From Chitinophaga flava (GTDB lineage: Bacteria > Bacteroidota > Bacteroidia > Chitinophagales > Chitinophagaceae), in the NCBI RefSeq assembly GCF_003308995.1, contig NZ_QFFJ01000002.1, positions 3,472,001-3,536,000 on the forward strand: a DNA stretch of 64,000 nucleotides, given 5' to 3'. The stretch's first letter is position 1. Every line of letters begins with the position of its first letter. This document shows, piece by piece, positions 16,536-25,925 of this stretch. The notes under the pieces are model-generated. The model saw only the letters and a program-made list of their open reading frames with translations, was not told the origin of the DNA and did not search any database. The position numbers and the translations under genes were made by a program.

Positions 16536-19500
16536 TTATGAGTTATACACTTGTACAACCTGCCCGTAGTCCTCAGTAGTCCAGTTGGGTGCATATTGTT
16601 TTGACATAGCACCGGCGGTTTGTGTTATTGAATAGCCTGCAGCTTTCATGGCAGTAGCCATCGGTACTACTGAGGTATTTACCTGTATCAGGTAGAACCC
16701 TGCTACGAGTAACGAACACATTTCTGCCGGCTGTAAAGAGGGGTAGGTGTTTTTAAGACTTTGTGCCAGGACCGGTGCTGTCTGACCGGCCTCTACTCCC
16801 TGTAACAACGTATCCCATTGGAGGTTGGAATAAACATCCAGCACAACGCTATAGTAGCTTGTATGCCAGTTGGAATTGTAGATTTTGCTTAACGCGCTGC
16901 TGACGTTTGATAGCTGGTACTGTGCTGCTTTCAGTGCCAGGGAAATGCAGCCCACATCGTTAGGCAGTTGGGTGAGCGAGAATGTTTGTACAACTGGCCG
17001 TGCTATATTTATTACCTGCTCATTGCTTACGGGGAATGTTTCTTGAAGGGCTATGGTAGCTTGTATCGGGGTAAGTGTGCTAAAGCATGTATACAACGCT
17101 GCCAGTACCTTTTCTATGGAGGTGTGGGAACCGAAGGACGATACGAGGAACTGTGCTCCCTGTAATGGAGTAATGCCACTATAGTGAGCCAGTAAAAACT
17201 GCAATACCTCCGTTTCCGTGATAGCTTTTCCGATAAATGTGAAGCCTGCTACTATAGCGTTGGACATTTCGTTGGCTGTCAGCGTCTGGCCTATAGCGCT
17301 GTAACCAGTGGTCAAGGCATTGGCAAGATCAGTGGATGAGGTATCATTGAATGCCGACATGATACCGCTTGCCACATCGTTGGCAACCGGGTTGCTGTAA
17401 CCTTTGCAAAGCGCCTTGCTGAGATCAGTGATGGCAGTATTAGGCGGTGTAAACACGCTCACCAGCGCACCAGTCAGTTCCGTTGCTAAAATACCGGATA
17501 CACTGGATACTACTAAAGGAGAGGTGGTAAACACATCTTTGCCTGCTATTTTGTTGGATTCGGCAGTGCTGAGGCCCGCACTTGTATTGCTGGAGTAGGC
17601 AATAACCAGCATAGCAGCCATTTCGCCGGCAGTGGTAGTTGGCAATGCATTGTTTACGGCTACTACCAGGTCGTTTTGATTTACACCTGCTGCGCTCAGA
17701 GCAATGCCCAGCAACAGCATATTCAGCGGGGCAATGGTTTGATAACCGTTTACAAGGTCTGTGGCCAGTGCATTGGTCGTAATGGAAGTATACAGATTTT
17801 TTATCGGTGTAGCGCTTTCGTAAGCGTTGAAGTTAACGGCAGCCAGCGTCTGCAGCATATCTGTTGCTGAGATCGATGACTGATAGGCCGTGTATAATAT
17901 GTTGGCCATTTTAGTGGCGGTATCAACATCCGTAGCATAGCTGGATTGCGATTTCAGGTATTTAGCCACATCGAGCACGGCATACGGGGAGGCGGCCAAT
18001 GCATCTGCCATCTGTGCTGCCTTCAATGGCGGGTTATATGTTGCATTTAACAATGCCGCCATGTCTGTTACGGTAGCTGTTTTGTCCGGGAAATTATTTT
18101 TCAGCACCGGGGCTACGTCTGCCGGTGAATACAATGGCGCCAGCGCACCTGCAAGATCGCTGACTGACAGCGGATTTTTAGCAAGCTGGTAGGCTGTTAG
18201 CAACAATACACTCATCTTAGCAGCGGTATCAGTATCAGTTGCGTAATGCGTTTTCAGCGCCTGGGCTACTTGTTTGGCGGGGTATATCAATGCCAGCGCA
18301 TCGGCCATTTGTTGCGCCGTAAGCGTTGTACCGAATATCTGCACCAATATGGAACACATATCTTCTGCCGTAGCAGTTTGTGAAGGGAATACCGTATGTA
18401 ATGCTGGTACTACCTCCTGGAAACTGTATTTTGCTGACAGCAGCTTACCGGCACCCACCGCGTCATTCGCATAGTTACTGAAATTGTACACCAGTGCATT
18501 TGCCGCGCTGGTAGCACTATACCCGGCAAAAGCCTGGTCACTGATCAGCATTTCGGCAGTATACGAATCACCTACAGAGGCTTTCACCGCCTGGGAGATG
18601 GCGTTGTCGCCAAATTTGGTATTCGCTCTCAGTGCTTTGGTGTTTGCACCTGAATTGTTACTGCCAAAAATATTCCAGAGCCAGTCGGCGATATTCTGTA
18701 CAGTATTATTCAGTTGATCGAGCAGTTGACAGAAGACATTAATGTCGGTTTCAAAGTAACCAACCAATACCTTAGCGACTTCTACTGCGGCATCAAAAAT
18801 AATAACACCCAGGTTCACCAGTTTGGCAAAACAGTCAGCTGACTGATACAAAGCACTGAAAATACTTTTCGCATTTTTTTTCATCTGTTGAACAATGGTG
18901 GAGGGCAGGTCGGAGATCGTATCAGCCGTCACTTGATCTACGCCGAACTGCAGGTGTAACTGGATATCACAGCTACCTACTTTTACCTCAAAAGAGCCGC
19001 ACCCAGTCAGCGTGTAACTGGGTTGATTACCACGATTGTCAAGTATCATGGCGAATTTACCCAGAAGGTCTACTCCGCCCTGTCCCGGTATTTTGCTCTG
19101 TCCTGGTATTTTTGCCAGATCAATTTGGTCAGCGGCCTTTACATCTTTGCCGGTGGAGGGATTGGTAATATCGAAGCCCGGTATGTTCGATGTGTCGAGG
19201 AAGAGCTCGAATTTGCAGCTAATATTCATGTATTTCGCCTGCAAGTATTCACAATGAACATTCATATTTGTCAACTGCCCTGCATTACCTGCCAGGTCAA
19301 AATAGAAATAGGAATTGGCAATGTTCCCTTTGTCAACCTTCACCAGTGCAGTGACTGCCAGCTGAATGGTGTCGAAAAAATTGCAGTAAAGGTCGGCAGC
19401 AATATTGGGATTGTTGCCGGTAGCTGCACTGTCAATCGTCACATAAGGCCCATGTGTGGAATCCGTAGCAGAACGTTGAAGTACCAGCAGGTTTTGGTTG

Positions 19501-22500
19501 TATATACTGAAGATAACCGGGTCCATACCTGCATGGAAATATATTCTGTCCTGATTGCAGGTGGCTGCAATCTGGCCGTTAAAGCCAAATACCACGATCT
19601 TTCCGTTGAACTCAAAATCCAATACCTTCGTCAGTTGGGTAGGGTCGAAGTTGACGTAGAAACAAATGTCCGGGAATAGAACAGGAAATAGTATATCCGG
19701 AAGAGTGATGTCAGCAAAACGTTTTAATATATACGGCAGTGTGAAATTCACCGCGCGCAGGCCTATCTGATTGGGAACAACCGGCTCGGGGGATTCAGGG
19801 ATAACCAGGAACCCTACCTTGGCCTCTACCCGGATATTGGAATCTATCGCCTGATTAAGGTCCACAGCCGCGCTCATATCACAGAAAGCATCTTTCAGTG
19901 ATGGCAACAACGCCCGCTGCTTTTTCAGTTCAGCTACTATTACCGGATCGGGCAAACAACCGGCCAGTATGGTATTGGGCTGAACGATGGCGTTCGGCGC
20001 AAAAACTGCCCCGACATGTTTGGTGGAAGTAAAATCAATACCTCCGCCAACAGTGCCCACGAGCGCAGGACCCGCAAAGGGTTCAATCCCCAGCTCAAGA
20101 TCAGTGAGATAAAAAGTTAATCCGGTAATGCCCAGGGCATTGGCCCACGCAATGATCACCTTCCGGTCTTTCCAGGGCATGTCTGGTATGAATACGATGG
20201 ATATCTCTGTTGGAGAGGCTTTGAGGTCCAGTGATAAGGAGAGCGGATTACCTTTGTCGTCAGTGATCATTGTCATAATAAATTCCCCATGCAGCGCAAT
20301 AGCCGGCGAGGCATATAAACGCAGGGAGAATTTTGTTAGTAGTACAGAGTCCCATCCCATTAATGGTACTCCATTGGGATCGCTGTTTAATACCACTTCC
20401 ACATACGAATTTTTCAGAGGGTCGGTGATCAGCCCCTGTATGGTAATGGTGGTGCCGGTTGGCAGCATGCCGTTGGGTAATACTGCCCTGGCAGCCTTAA
20501 AACGGGCGTCAGAACTGCTGATCTGAAACTGGGCATAAAAATTTAATCCTCTTGATACACTGCTGACTTCCGTAATACCAATAGCCGCAGGCAACGTATA
20601 GGCGTTGGCGAAAGAAGAGGCAACCAGTGCGAAAGTAACCTGTTCCAGCTGGAAGGTAGAGAGGGTATCGGTAAAACCAGGAATGCTCCATTTGGGGCTC
20701 ATGGACACTTTAATACCTAAAGCGAAGTTCCATATGTTCTGCTGTTTCGTCAGCACAAATACGGCATCTACTTCCACACTGCTGATGAGCATAGTGCCAT
20801 ACACCTGGAAGGAGGGGTTTTTACCAATCAGGAAATTCAGCTGTACATTGGTAAACTGTATCTGGTCCAGTGATTCAAAAGCGCTGGTCCAGGTAACCGT
20901 GTCGGCAGAAGGATCACAGAGGTAGCTCACCAGGTCTTTTACACTGATATATTGCCCGGTACCTACCAGCGTACCTTTTACAACCAGGTCTCCACCTACC
21001 TCGTAAAGAATATCGAAACTGATGGTACTGCCAATATTCAGGGTGCCTTTGATATACACTTTGGTGTTCTTCGGGGCATTATTAGTACCTGCTTGAGAAG
21101 TAACCTTAATACCCAGGTCTTTGATGGAAATACCCGTTTGTCCTACATTGAAGGACCAGGGCAAATTATTGGATGAGTTGTTGATATTAACTACGCCTTC
21201 CAGCTCATAGCTTCCGTCTTTGGTATGATAGCTGATATTCGCAGTAGAAAGTACAACGTTCGGAACTCCCAGCGTGGTCAGTTGTTGAGAGGCACCGGTT
21301 ATGACTGCGTCTGCTGCATCAAAAAGATGTAGGGTGGTATTGTTCTGCAAACTGGCGCCAAGATCCCATCCATCTGTATTTTTATCTGCGGTTACATAAA
21401 AATCTGCCCCTGCAAAAATAAGATCACCGTATATACGGCCGGTAATCACCGGACTCTTACTATGGCTCCAGTCGAACTGAAAGACAACGCCCGGTTTATT
21501 AATAGACAACAACCCGGTAATAATATCCCAATTGTCAGTACTGTCCAGTATGAAGGAAAGCAGGTTAAGTTTTTGTTGGGAGATATCGATGTTAACAGTC
21601 AAATCATCCAGCTGGAAATGATTCTGTACGATCGAATCAGGTAATACATTTACCAGTTGTGTGCCGCCCAGTAGTTGGGTCATATCGCCCAGGCTGGGCA
21701 GGGTGATGGTTTCTGTAATCACAGACAATATCCAGCTGCTGTTGGGGTCCGCTCTATCAATACTAACGGCTACGCCTATACTGCCTATCACCAGTGTACC
21801 GGAAAAAGTGCCTGTAAGTTGAGGGGTGGTGAGCGGATTGGCTACCTGCATCTGCAGGTCTAGCTGTTTTACGAGGAACCAGTTGGGAATGATGGTCCAG
21901 GTATTGTTGGTGGCCAGTGTCAGGCCAAAAGTGGTAAAGGTTTGATCTGTAGGACGCCAGGTAACCGTAAGATTGGTCATGGAGAAACCACCTATATCTT
22001 TCAGGTTGGCGGGTAGCAGACCACCCAGTTTATCACCACCAAGGAATTGTGCAAATTGCCCGAGACTGGGAATAGCATTGTCAGCACTGGCGGTGAATAT
22101 CCATTCTGAAGCATCTATCGGCAAGGGGATGATGGAGCCTATCACCAACTGCTGCCCTACATTTACGCTGCCCCATACACTGCCGGTAATACTATAGGGA
22201 TTATTACCTGCCACCGTTTTAAGTTGCAGGGCAATGCCCACTTCTTTCAGTTCAAATACACCGGGTATCAATGGCCATAGTGGCGTATTGGGTGGATTGG
22301 TAGAGGCAATGGCAAAACTGATATTGCTGAAACCTTTCCAGCCCGGCAATAAGGTAATCACAAAACCATTCAGTGAAAACTTACCCAGCAGTGTGCTGAG
22401 AGGCTCCGGTAGCGCTGCTGTCAGTAAGCTGGATATATTGGAGGTGAACAGAGAGGAAAAGAAACCGGTGATAACGGACAGGGGCACACTTTGTTTGGGA

Positions 22501-23366
22501 GGCAGTAACAGCTGCGGGAAAGTGCCGCCGATAGGCAATCTTGCTGCCAGTGGCAGGGTATAGGTATTTAAGGTAATGTCAGCCATTACATAACAATCCA
22601 TCCGCAGATAGTCGATACCGTTATATACTGTAGAAAGCCCGTTAATGCTAAATGAGGGATGATTGAATACGAGCGGCTGCATACCTGGTAGCTGCAACGT
22701 GAAAGCAGGTACAGTACCCAGCAGGTTCAATGATGTGGTGACCGGATCGCTGACTGTTACCGGACCCAGTACCGGCAAAGGATTGGCAGCACCAGGTATC
22801 AGCGTCAGCAATGTGTTGAAAGGCGCCTGAAGATCGACCTGGGCGCTGAGGTTAAGTCCCGCAGCCAGCTGGCCATTGGATACATTGCGTTGAATGCTGG
22901 AAAGAATAAAGACCGGCCACGTAGTTTCGTTGTTCACAAAACTGAGTTGCGACAGCCAGGTGTTATTGAATGCAGGGAAGGTGTCTGTAAATTCCCATGG
23001 ATCCTGAGCCGGAATGCTCAGCTCAATAGTTAGTGTTTGCTGTTGTACACTAAATACTGCTGTGAGGGTGGGACTATCAATATTTATAATTGTTGCAGCG
23101 GTATCACCGGTAACGGTGAGTGTGTCAGCACCCTCATCAGGTGTGATGGAAATATTGGCGGTAAGTATATAGTTGTTGATGCCAAGTGCACTTTGCATCA
23201 ATGTAATAATAGCGGCACCTGCATTACCTATAGTGGTGGCATTAACCGGAAGATAATGATTGGGATCATTGTTCATAGCGGCTTGCAGGCTTTGCTGTAA
23301 TTGTACCAGCAGGGGGGAGAGTGCGTTGGACGTAAGGCTAACTTTTTCCAGGAGTGTGGATTCCAT
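16536..23366 (-). CDS. Giant cytoplasmic repeat protein (2276 residues), unknown function
   Basis: I do not recognise a family. No signal peptide or clear membrane helix is present, so it should be cytosolic unless exported by a special route. Residues 1 to about 1500 are beta-rich and acidic, with modules of roughly 130 residues repeated several times. A typical module reads F-x-hydrophobic-T-N-L-T-V, an FTTFGLTL strand, W..IP..., then TGTFSGTLVIG or a similar strand, and ends in TLPSLGDMTQLLGG; variants include IPSLGQFAQFLGG. Residues about 1570 to 2276 are helical repeats of 35-45 residues with the pattern YP..T..xMAxALxxxY (for example KAAQMADALAAS, TAEDMCSILVQIF). The helical repeat recurs in the next gene. 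Base use looks like that of the neighbours. The operon setting with HNH, macro and ADP-ribosyltransferase proteins suggests a scaffold, carrier or delivery function; this is inference. Confidence 0.8.
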   Translation of the reverse strand: MESTLLEKVSLTSNALSPLLVQLQQSLQAAMNNDPNHYLPVNATTIGNAGAAIITLMQSALGINNYILTANISITPDEGADTLTVTGDTAATIINIDSPTLTAVFSVQQQTLTIELSIPAQDPWEFTDTFPAFNNTWLSQLSFVNNETTWPVFILSSIQRNVSNGQLAAGLNLSAQVDLQAPFNTLLTLIPGAANPLPVLGPVTVSDPVTTSLNLLGTVPAFTLQLPGMQPLVFNHPSFSINGLSTVYNGIDYLRMDCYVMADITLNTYTLPLAARLPIGGTFPQLLLPPKQSVPLSVITGFFSSLFTSNISSLLTAALPEPLSTLLGKFSLNGFVITLLPGWKGFSNISFAIASTNPPNTPLWPLIPGVFELKEVGIALQLKTVAGNNPYSITGSVWGSVNVGQQLVIGSIIPLPIDASEWIFTASADNAIPSLGQFAQFLGGDKLGGLLPANLKDIGGFSMTNLTVTWRPTDQTFTTFGLTLATNNTWTIIPNWFLVKQLDLQMQVANPLTTPQLTGTFSGTLVIGSIGVAVSIDRADPNSSWILSVITETITLPSLGDMTQLLGGTQLVNVLPDSIVQNHFQLDDLTVNIDISQQKLNLLSFILDSTDNWDIITGLLSINKPGVVFQFDWSHSKSPVITGRIYGDLIFAGADFYVTADKNTDGWDLGASLQNNTTLHLFDAADAVITGASQQLTTLGVPNVVLSTANISYHTKDGSYELEGVVNINNSSNNLPWSFNVGQTGISIKDLGIKVTSQAGTNNAPKNTKVYIKGTLNIGSTISFDILYEVGGDLVVKGTLVGTGQYISVKDLVSYLCDPSADTVTWTSAFESLDQIQFTNVQLNFLIGKNPSFQVYGTMLISSVEVDAVFVLTKQQNIWNFALGIKVSMSPKWSIPGFTDTLSTFQLEQVTFALVASSFANAYTLPAAIGITEVSSVSRGLNFYAQFQISSSDARFKAARAVLPNGMLPTGTTITIQGLITDPLKNSYVEVVLNSDPNGVPLMGWDSVLLTKFSLRLYASPAIALHGEFIMTMITDDKGNPLSLSLDLKASPTEISIVFIPDMPWKDRKVIIAWANALGITGLTFYLTDLELGIEPFAGPALVGTVGGGIDFTSTKHVGAVFAPNAIVQPNTILAGCLPDPVIVAELKKQRALLPSLKDAFCDMSAAVDLNQAIDSNIRVEAKVGFLVIPESPEPVVPNQIGLRAVNFTLPYILKRFADITLPDILFPVLFPDICFYVNFDPTQLTKVLDFEFNGKIVVFGFNGQIAATCNQDRIYFHAGMDPVIFSIYNQNLLVLQRSATDSTHGPYVTIDSAATGNNPNIAADLYCNFFDTIQLAVTALVKVDKGNIANSYFYFDLAGNAGQLTNMNVHCEYLQAKYMNISCKFELFLDTSNIPGFDITNPSTGKDVKAADQIDLAKIPGQSKIPGQGGVDLLGKFAMILDNRGNQPSYTLTGCGSFEVKVGSCDIQLHLQFGVDQVTADTISDLPSTIVQQMKKNAKSIFSALYQSADCFAKLVNLGVIIFDAAVEVAKVLVGYFETDINVFCQLLDQLNNTVQNIADWLWNIFGSNNSGANTKALRANTKFGDNAISQAVKASVGDSYTAEMLISDQAFAGYSATSAANALVYNFSNYANDAVGAGKLLSAKYSFQEVVPALHTVFPSQTATAEDMCSILVQIFGTTLTAQQMADALALIYPAKQVAQALKTHYATDTDTAAKMSVLLLTAYQLAKNPLSVSDLAGALAPLYSPADVAPVLKNNFPDKTATVTDMAALLNATYNPPLKAAQMADALAASPYAVLDVAKYLKSQSSYATDVDTATKMANILYTAYQSSISATDMLQTLAAVNFNAYESATPIKNLYTSITTNALATDLVNGYQTIAPLNMLLLGIALSAAGVNQNDLVVAVNNALPTTTAGEMAAMLVIAYSSNTSAGLSTAESNKIAGKDVFTTSPLVVSSVSGILATELTGALVSVFTPPNTAITDLSKALCKGYSNPVANDVASGIMSAFNDTSSTDLANALTTGYSAIGQTLTANEMSNAIVAGFTFIGKAITETEVLQFLLAHYSGITPLQGAQFLVSSFGSHTSIEKVLAALYTCFSTLTPIQATIALQETFPVSNEQVINIARPVVQTFSLTQLPNDVGCISLALKAAQYQLSNVSSALSKIYNSNWHTSYYSVVLDVYSNLQWDTLLQGVEAGQTAPVLAQSLKNTYPSLQPAEMCSLLVAGFYLIQVNTSVVPMATAMKAAGYSITQTAGAMSKQYAPNWTTEDYGQVVQVYNS

Positions 23367-23441
23367 AGTATGTTTGTTAGAGAACTATTAGACAGAATAT
23401 TCGTATCAGATCTCATTCCGTTACACCATATGATGGAGCTG

Positions 23442-24272
23442 TTATTCAAAAACGTCAGGATGCGTGCCAGGGTATACCTGGTCAGTATTGGGGGCGGCAG
23501 TGGCCAGGGCAGCATACCTGCCACCATAAGCACTAGTAGGCAGTAATACATTGGCAAGTATATCCCGGTCGCCGGTGGCCTGCCACAGCAGGGTAGCCCA
23601 TACTGACCAGTAGCCGCTGCCTGCGGCGAGTAGCCGGCCATGTTGAAGCATGATGCCGGATAGCTTTGGGTCTACTTCCAGTAATTTCTTATACCGGCTG
23701 ATATAATCATTTACAATATTCCATACCTCGGTGCGCTGCCGCACGCGTATGTCAATGCCGGTAGACGGGCCTGCCAGCCGGATGTTAAAGCTGTTTGTAG
23801 CTTCGTCGTAGTAGGACGTGTTCAGCTGAAAGTGACGGATGGTCGCCTGCGCGCTTTCGTTGGTACCTTTTACGAATACCATATCTATGGACTGAGGCTC
23901 ATCCAGCGGTTTGCCGTCAGCATCCAGCACGGCCTGAAGTACCGTTCTTTTCTCGTATACAAAAGGTGATTTTTCCGGATGAACAGAAAAGGTCAGTTGT
24001 TCATCAGGATAAAGAATAGCAGTTGTAGGTTGTTGTTCTGCTTGCCGTTGCGCATGATAACATGCATCACACAGCTGGATAAGATGAGGCCAAAGGTCAG
24101 GAGTACTGTAGCCTTCGAAGGACTGGCCGTTTCGTTTATCCATCACAAAAGAATGTTCAGGTAACAGGCTTTCACAAAGATGGCAATATTCTCCTGTAGT
24201 CTGCATCAGTAGTGCCTGCACAGGATGTATGGTAAGCAGGTGGACGGGGGCTGTTTTGAGTAGGGGGCGCAT
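23442..24272 (-). CDS. HNH-like zinc protein lacking the catalytic motif, unknown function
   Basis: The 276-residue protein has an N-terminal domain with two Cys pairs, CHLC (near residue 35) and CDAC (near residue 69), spaced as in the zinc site of HNH nucleases, with HLIQLCDACYHAQRQ standing where the nuclease neighbour has its ACGPCNQLKG. The Glu-His catalytic motif is not evident, so it may bind nucleic acid or protein without cutting. The remaining 200 residues are mixed and unrecognised. Its start, MRPLLKTAP, resembles that of the upstream nuclease (MRPVNKGTA), and the genes are nine bases apart, so the two may descend from a duplication. The giant gene starts 75 bases downstream. Confidence 0.6.
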   Translation of the reverse strand: MRPLLKTAPVHLLTIHPVQALLMQTTGEYCHLCESLLPEHSFVMDKRNGQSFEGYSTPDLWPHLIQLCDACYHAQRQAEQQPTTAILYPDEQLTFSVHPEKSPFVYEKRTVLQAVLDADGKPLDEPQSIDMVFVKGTNESAQATIRHFQLNTSYYDEATNSFNIRLAGPSTGIDIRVRQRTEVWNIVNDYISRYKKLLEVDPKLSGIMLQHGRLLAAGSGYWSVWATLLWQATGDRDILANVLLPTSAYGGRYAALATAAPNTDQVYPGTHPDVFE

Positions 24273-24281
24273 AAGAATGAA

Positions 24282-25373
24282 TTAAGGAAGTGCAAGGGTA
24301 TTCGTATTGGGAAAATAAAGGGCATTGTTGGTCTCTGTTACAAATCGTTGATTCAGTGGAGTACCTGATGGGTCATAGTAATTGTCAAGTAATCGTAGGA
24401 AAACGGAATAGAAGCCGTTGATCTTGGCCAGTGTGAGATAGCTAGGCCATAGGAGGTCAAAGATCTGCTGGTTTCCTACTGCAATTAAAAACGTGCGTAG
24501 CACCTGCAGGGCGTTAAAGTAGGCCTGTGTACGAGAGAAAAGTCTTCTGTCACTGGTGTTTGTGAGCTCACCAAGACGGTTAAGCTGACATAGGTCAATA
24601 AGCTCCTGACCATGTGGGGACGGATTTGTGTTTGAGCGTATCTTTACCTCTACTTTTCTGATAACCATGGTACCCAGCAGGTTAATGTTAGCATAAATCT
24701 CTCTTTGGCCAACATTAGTTGAAACAATAGTATTGTTGACATCAGTATTTCCTGGGGCCGGTACCAATACCCATGTGTTATTGCTAAGGCTGAAGTACCA
24801 GAGATCCGCCGGGAGTTCCATATAGGATAATGCATCCAGATCAGCCCACACATAGTGCCGTTTTCGAATACAATCGTAGTAGTCTTGTTCTGTTGGATTA
24901 TTATTACCTTCTTGTTGCAGCCAAATCCGTACTACTTGTCTTGATGGCTTATCGCCCTTTAGCTGATTACAGGGGCCGCATGCTGTCAGAAAGTTATCCC
25001 AGATAACAGTAAAGTCGGGATATGGGCTTTTAGGAACGCAATGCTCCACTTCAATGTAAGTAGTAATGATATTTTCGCAAAACGAACAATAAGCCCCTAG
25101 TCGGTTGAATAAAGGTATTGCAGCACTTTGATACATCCCTTTAAAACGATCATTTACTCCCTTTTTCAATAACTCTTGATCCGCAGTGAGGTTTTTCTGA
25201 GGTATATTTATGATTGATAACAGAAAATAAGAACACCTTGCAGCGGTAGGTTTATCGGTGGTTAATAATGCAAGTGATGCAGCTGCATATTTAGTGTTGG
25301 AAAAGTCGATGATGGAATTGCTGTTATATGCATAGCCGTTATCCGCAGCAGTTCCTTTGTTAACTGGTCGCAT
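24282..25373 (-). CDS. HNH endonuclease-like protein
   Basis: The 363-residue protein contains a full HNH pattern: zinc pair CSFC (near residue 96), the catalytic stretch YIEVEHCVPKSPYPDF, Asn in VIWDNFLTACGPC and the second zinc pair CGPCNQLKGDKP. HNH enzymes cut DNA with a single metal in restriction systems, toxins and mobile elements. The long N- and C-terminal parts are not recognised. I start at 25373 (MRPVNKGTA) because the 15 preceding residues of the longer frame have no support and the neighbouring paralogue also starts MRP. It is the first gene of the seven-gene minus-strand operon, nine bases before the next. Its promoter should lie in 25374-25717. Confidence 0.75.
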   Translation of the reverse strand: MRPVNKGTAADNGYAYNSNSIIDFSNTKYAAASLALLTTDKPTAARCSYFLLSIINIPQKNLTADQELLKKGVNDRFKGMYQSAAIPLFNRLGAYCSFCENIITTYIEVEHCVPKSPYPDFTVIWDNFLTACGPCNQLKGDKPSRQVVRIWLQQEGNNNPTEQDYYDCIRKRHYVWADLDALSYMELPADLWYFSLSNNTWVLVPAPGNTDVNNTIVSTNVGQREIYANINLLGTMVIRKVEVKIRSNTNPSPHGQELIDLCQLNRLGELTNTSDRRLFSRTQAYFNALQVLRTFLIAVGNQQIFDLLWPSYLTLAKINGFYSVFLRLLDNYYDPSGTPLNQRFVTETNNALYFPNTNTLALP

Positions 25374-25925
25374 AGTGTGGGTTATTATGAGGGTCAAGAA
25401 TCTATATTGAATGTACAAATTTTTAATTATTCAAAATAAAAAGTAAAATTTTTTTTTGAATGGATGAGATTGTTGTTGAGGTGTAATATCTCCATTGGGT
25501 GAGGGTTGGGTTGGTTTTTGGTAGTATGAAAAAGTAATGATATGGTAATTCTTGTGTTGTTTAGTTATTGTTAGGATGCAGAACGAAATTTGAATGATTA
25601 AAACTGAGTGTGTGTAAGGTTTAGACGGTTGTGTCAGTCCTGTCTGGTGCGGGGTAATTGCAGTGAAGCCATTAAATGTATTACAGATGGAAATAACAGC
25701 GATGGGCAGTAAACCAAAAAAAATCTTCTGCCAGTGATGACAGAAGATTTTTTACAGGTCCGCAGGTTTCCCTTTGTCAAACCTTTGCCCCTGGATGGTT
25801 TTATCGTTTAGTGGTGATAAAAGTACTTAATGAACTTATCGTGATAGTCTCGTATTTTACTGATTAAAGTTATCTGGAGCTAACCGGATCGCCACAATAC
25901 GTGACGGTTTCCCCGGCGAAGGAGC
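25374..25925. other. Intergenic region: operon promoter area and terminator
   Basis: This AT-rich stretch separates the first gene of the giant-protein operon from the 3' end of the TonB receptor gene. It holds a terminator (25718-25753, listed separately). The 340 bases nearest the nuclease gene should contain the operon promoter, but I found no convincing match to the Bacteroidota promoter pattern. I see no open frame of interest. Confidence 0.5.
25718..25753. terminator. Bidirectional intrinsic terminator
   Basis: The stem AAATCTTCTG/CAGAAGATTT with a 10-base loop is flanked by an A-run and a T-run and can act on both strands. It lies about 170 bases past the stop of the TonB receptor gene, which is on the minus strand. 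Confidence 0.75.

Noticed and set aside
19023..19679. A 218-codon plus-strand frame inside the giant gene, and similar long antisense frames elsewhere in it.
   Set aside because: The giant minus-strand frame is continuous with clear repeats; the antisense frames lack protein-like motifs and vary with repeat phase.
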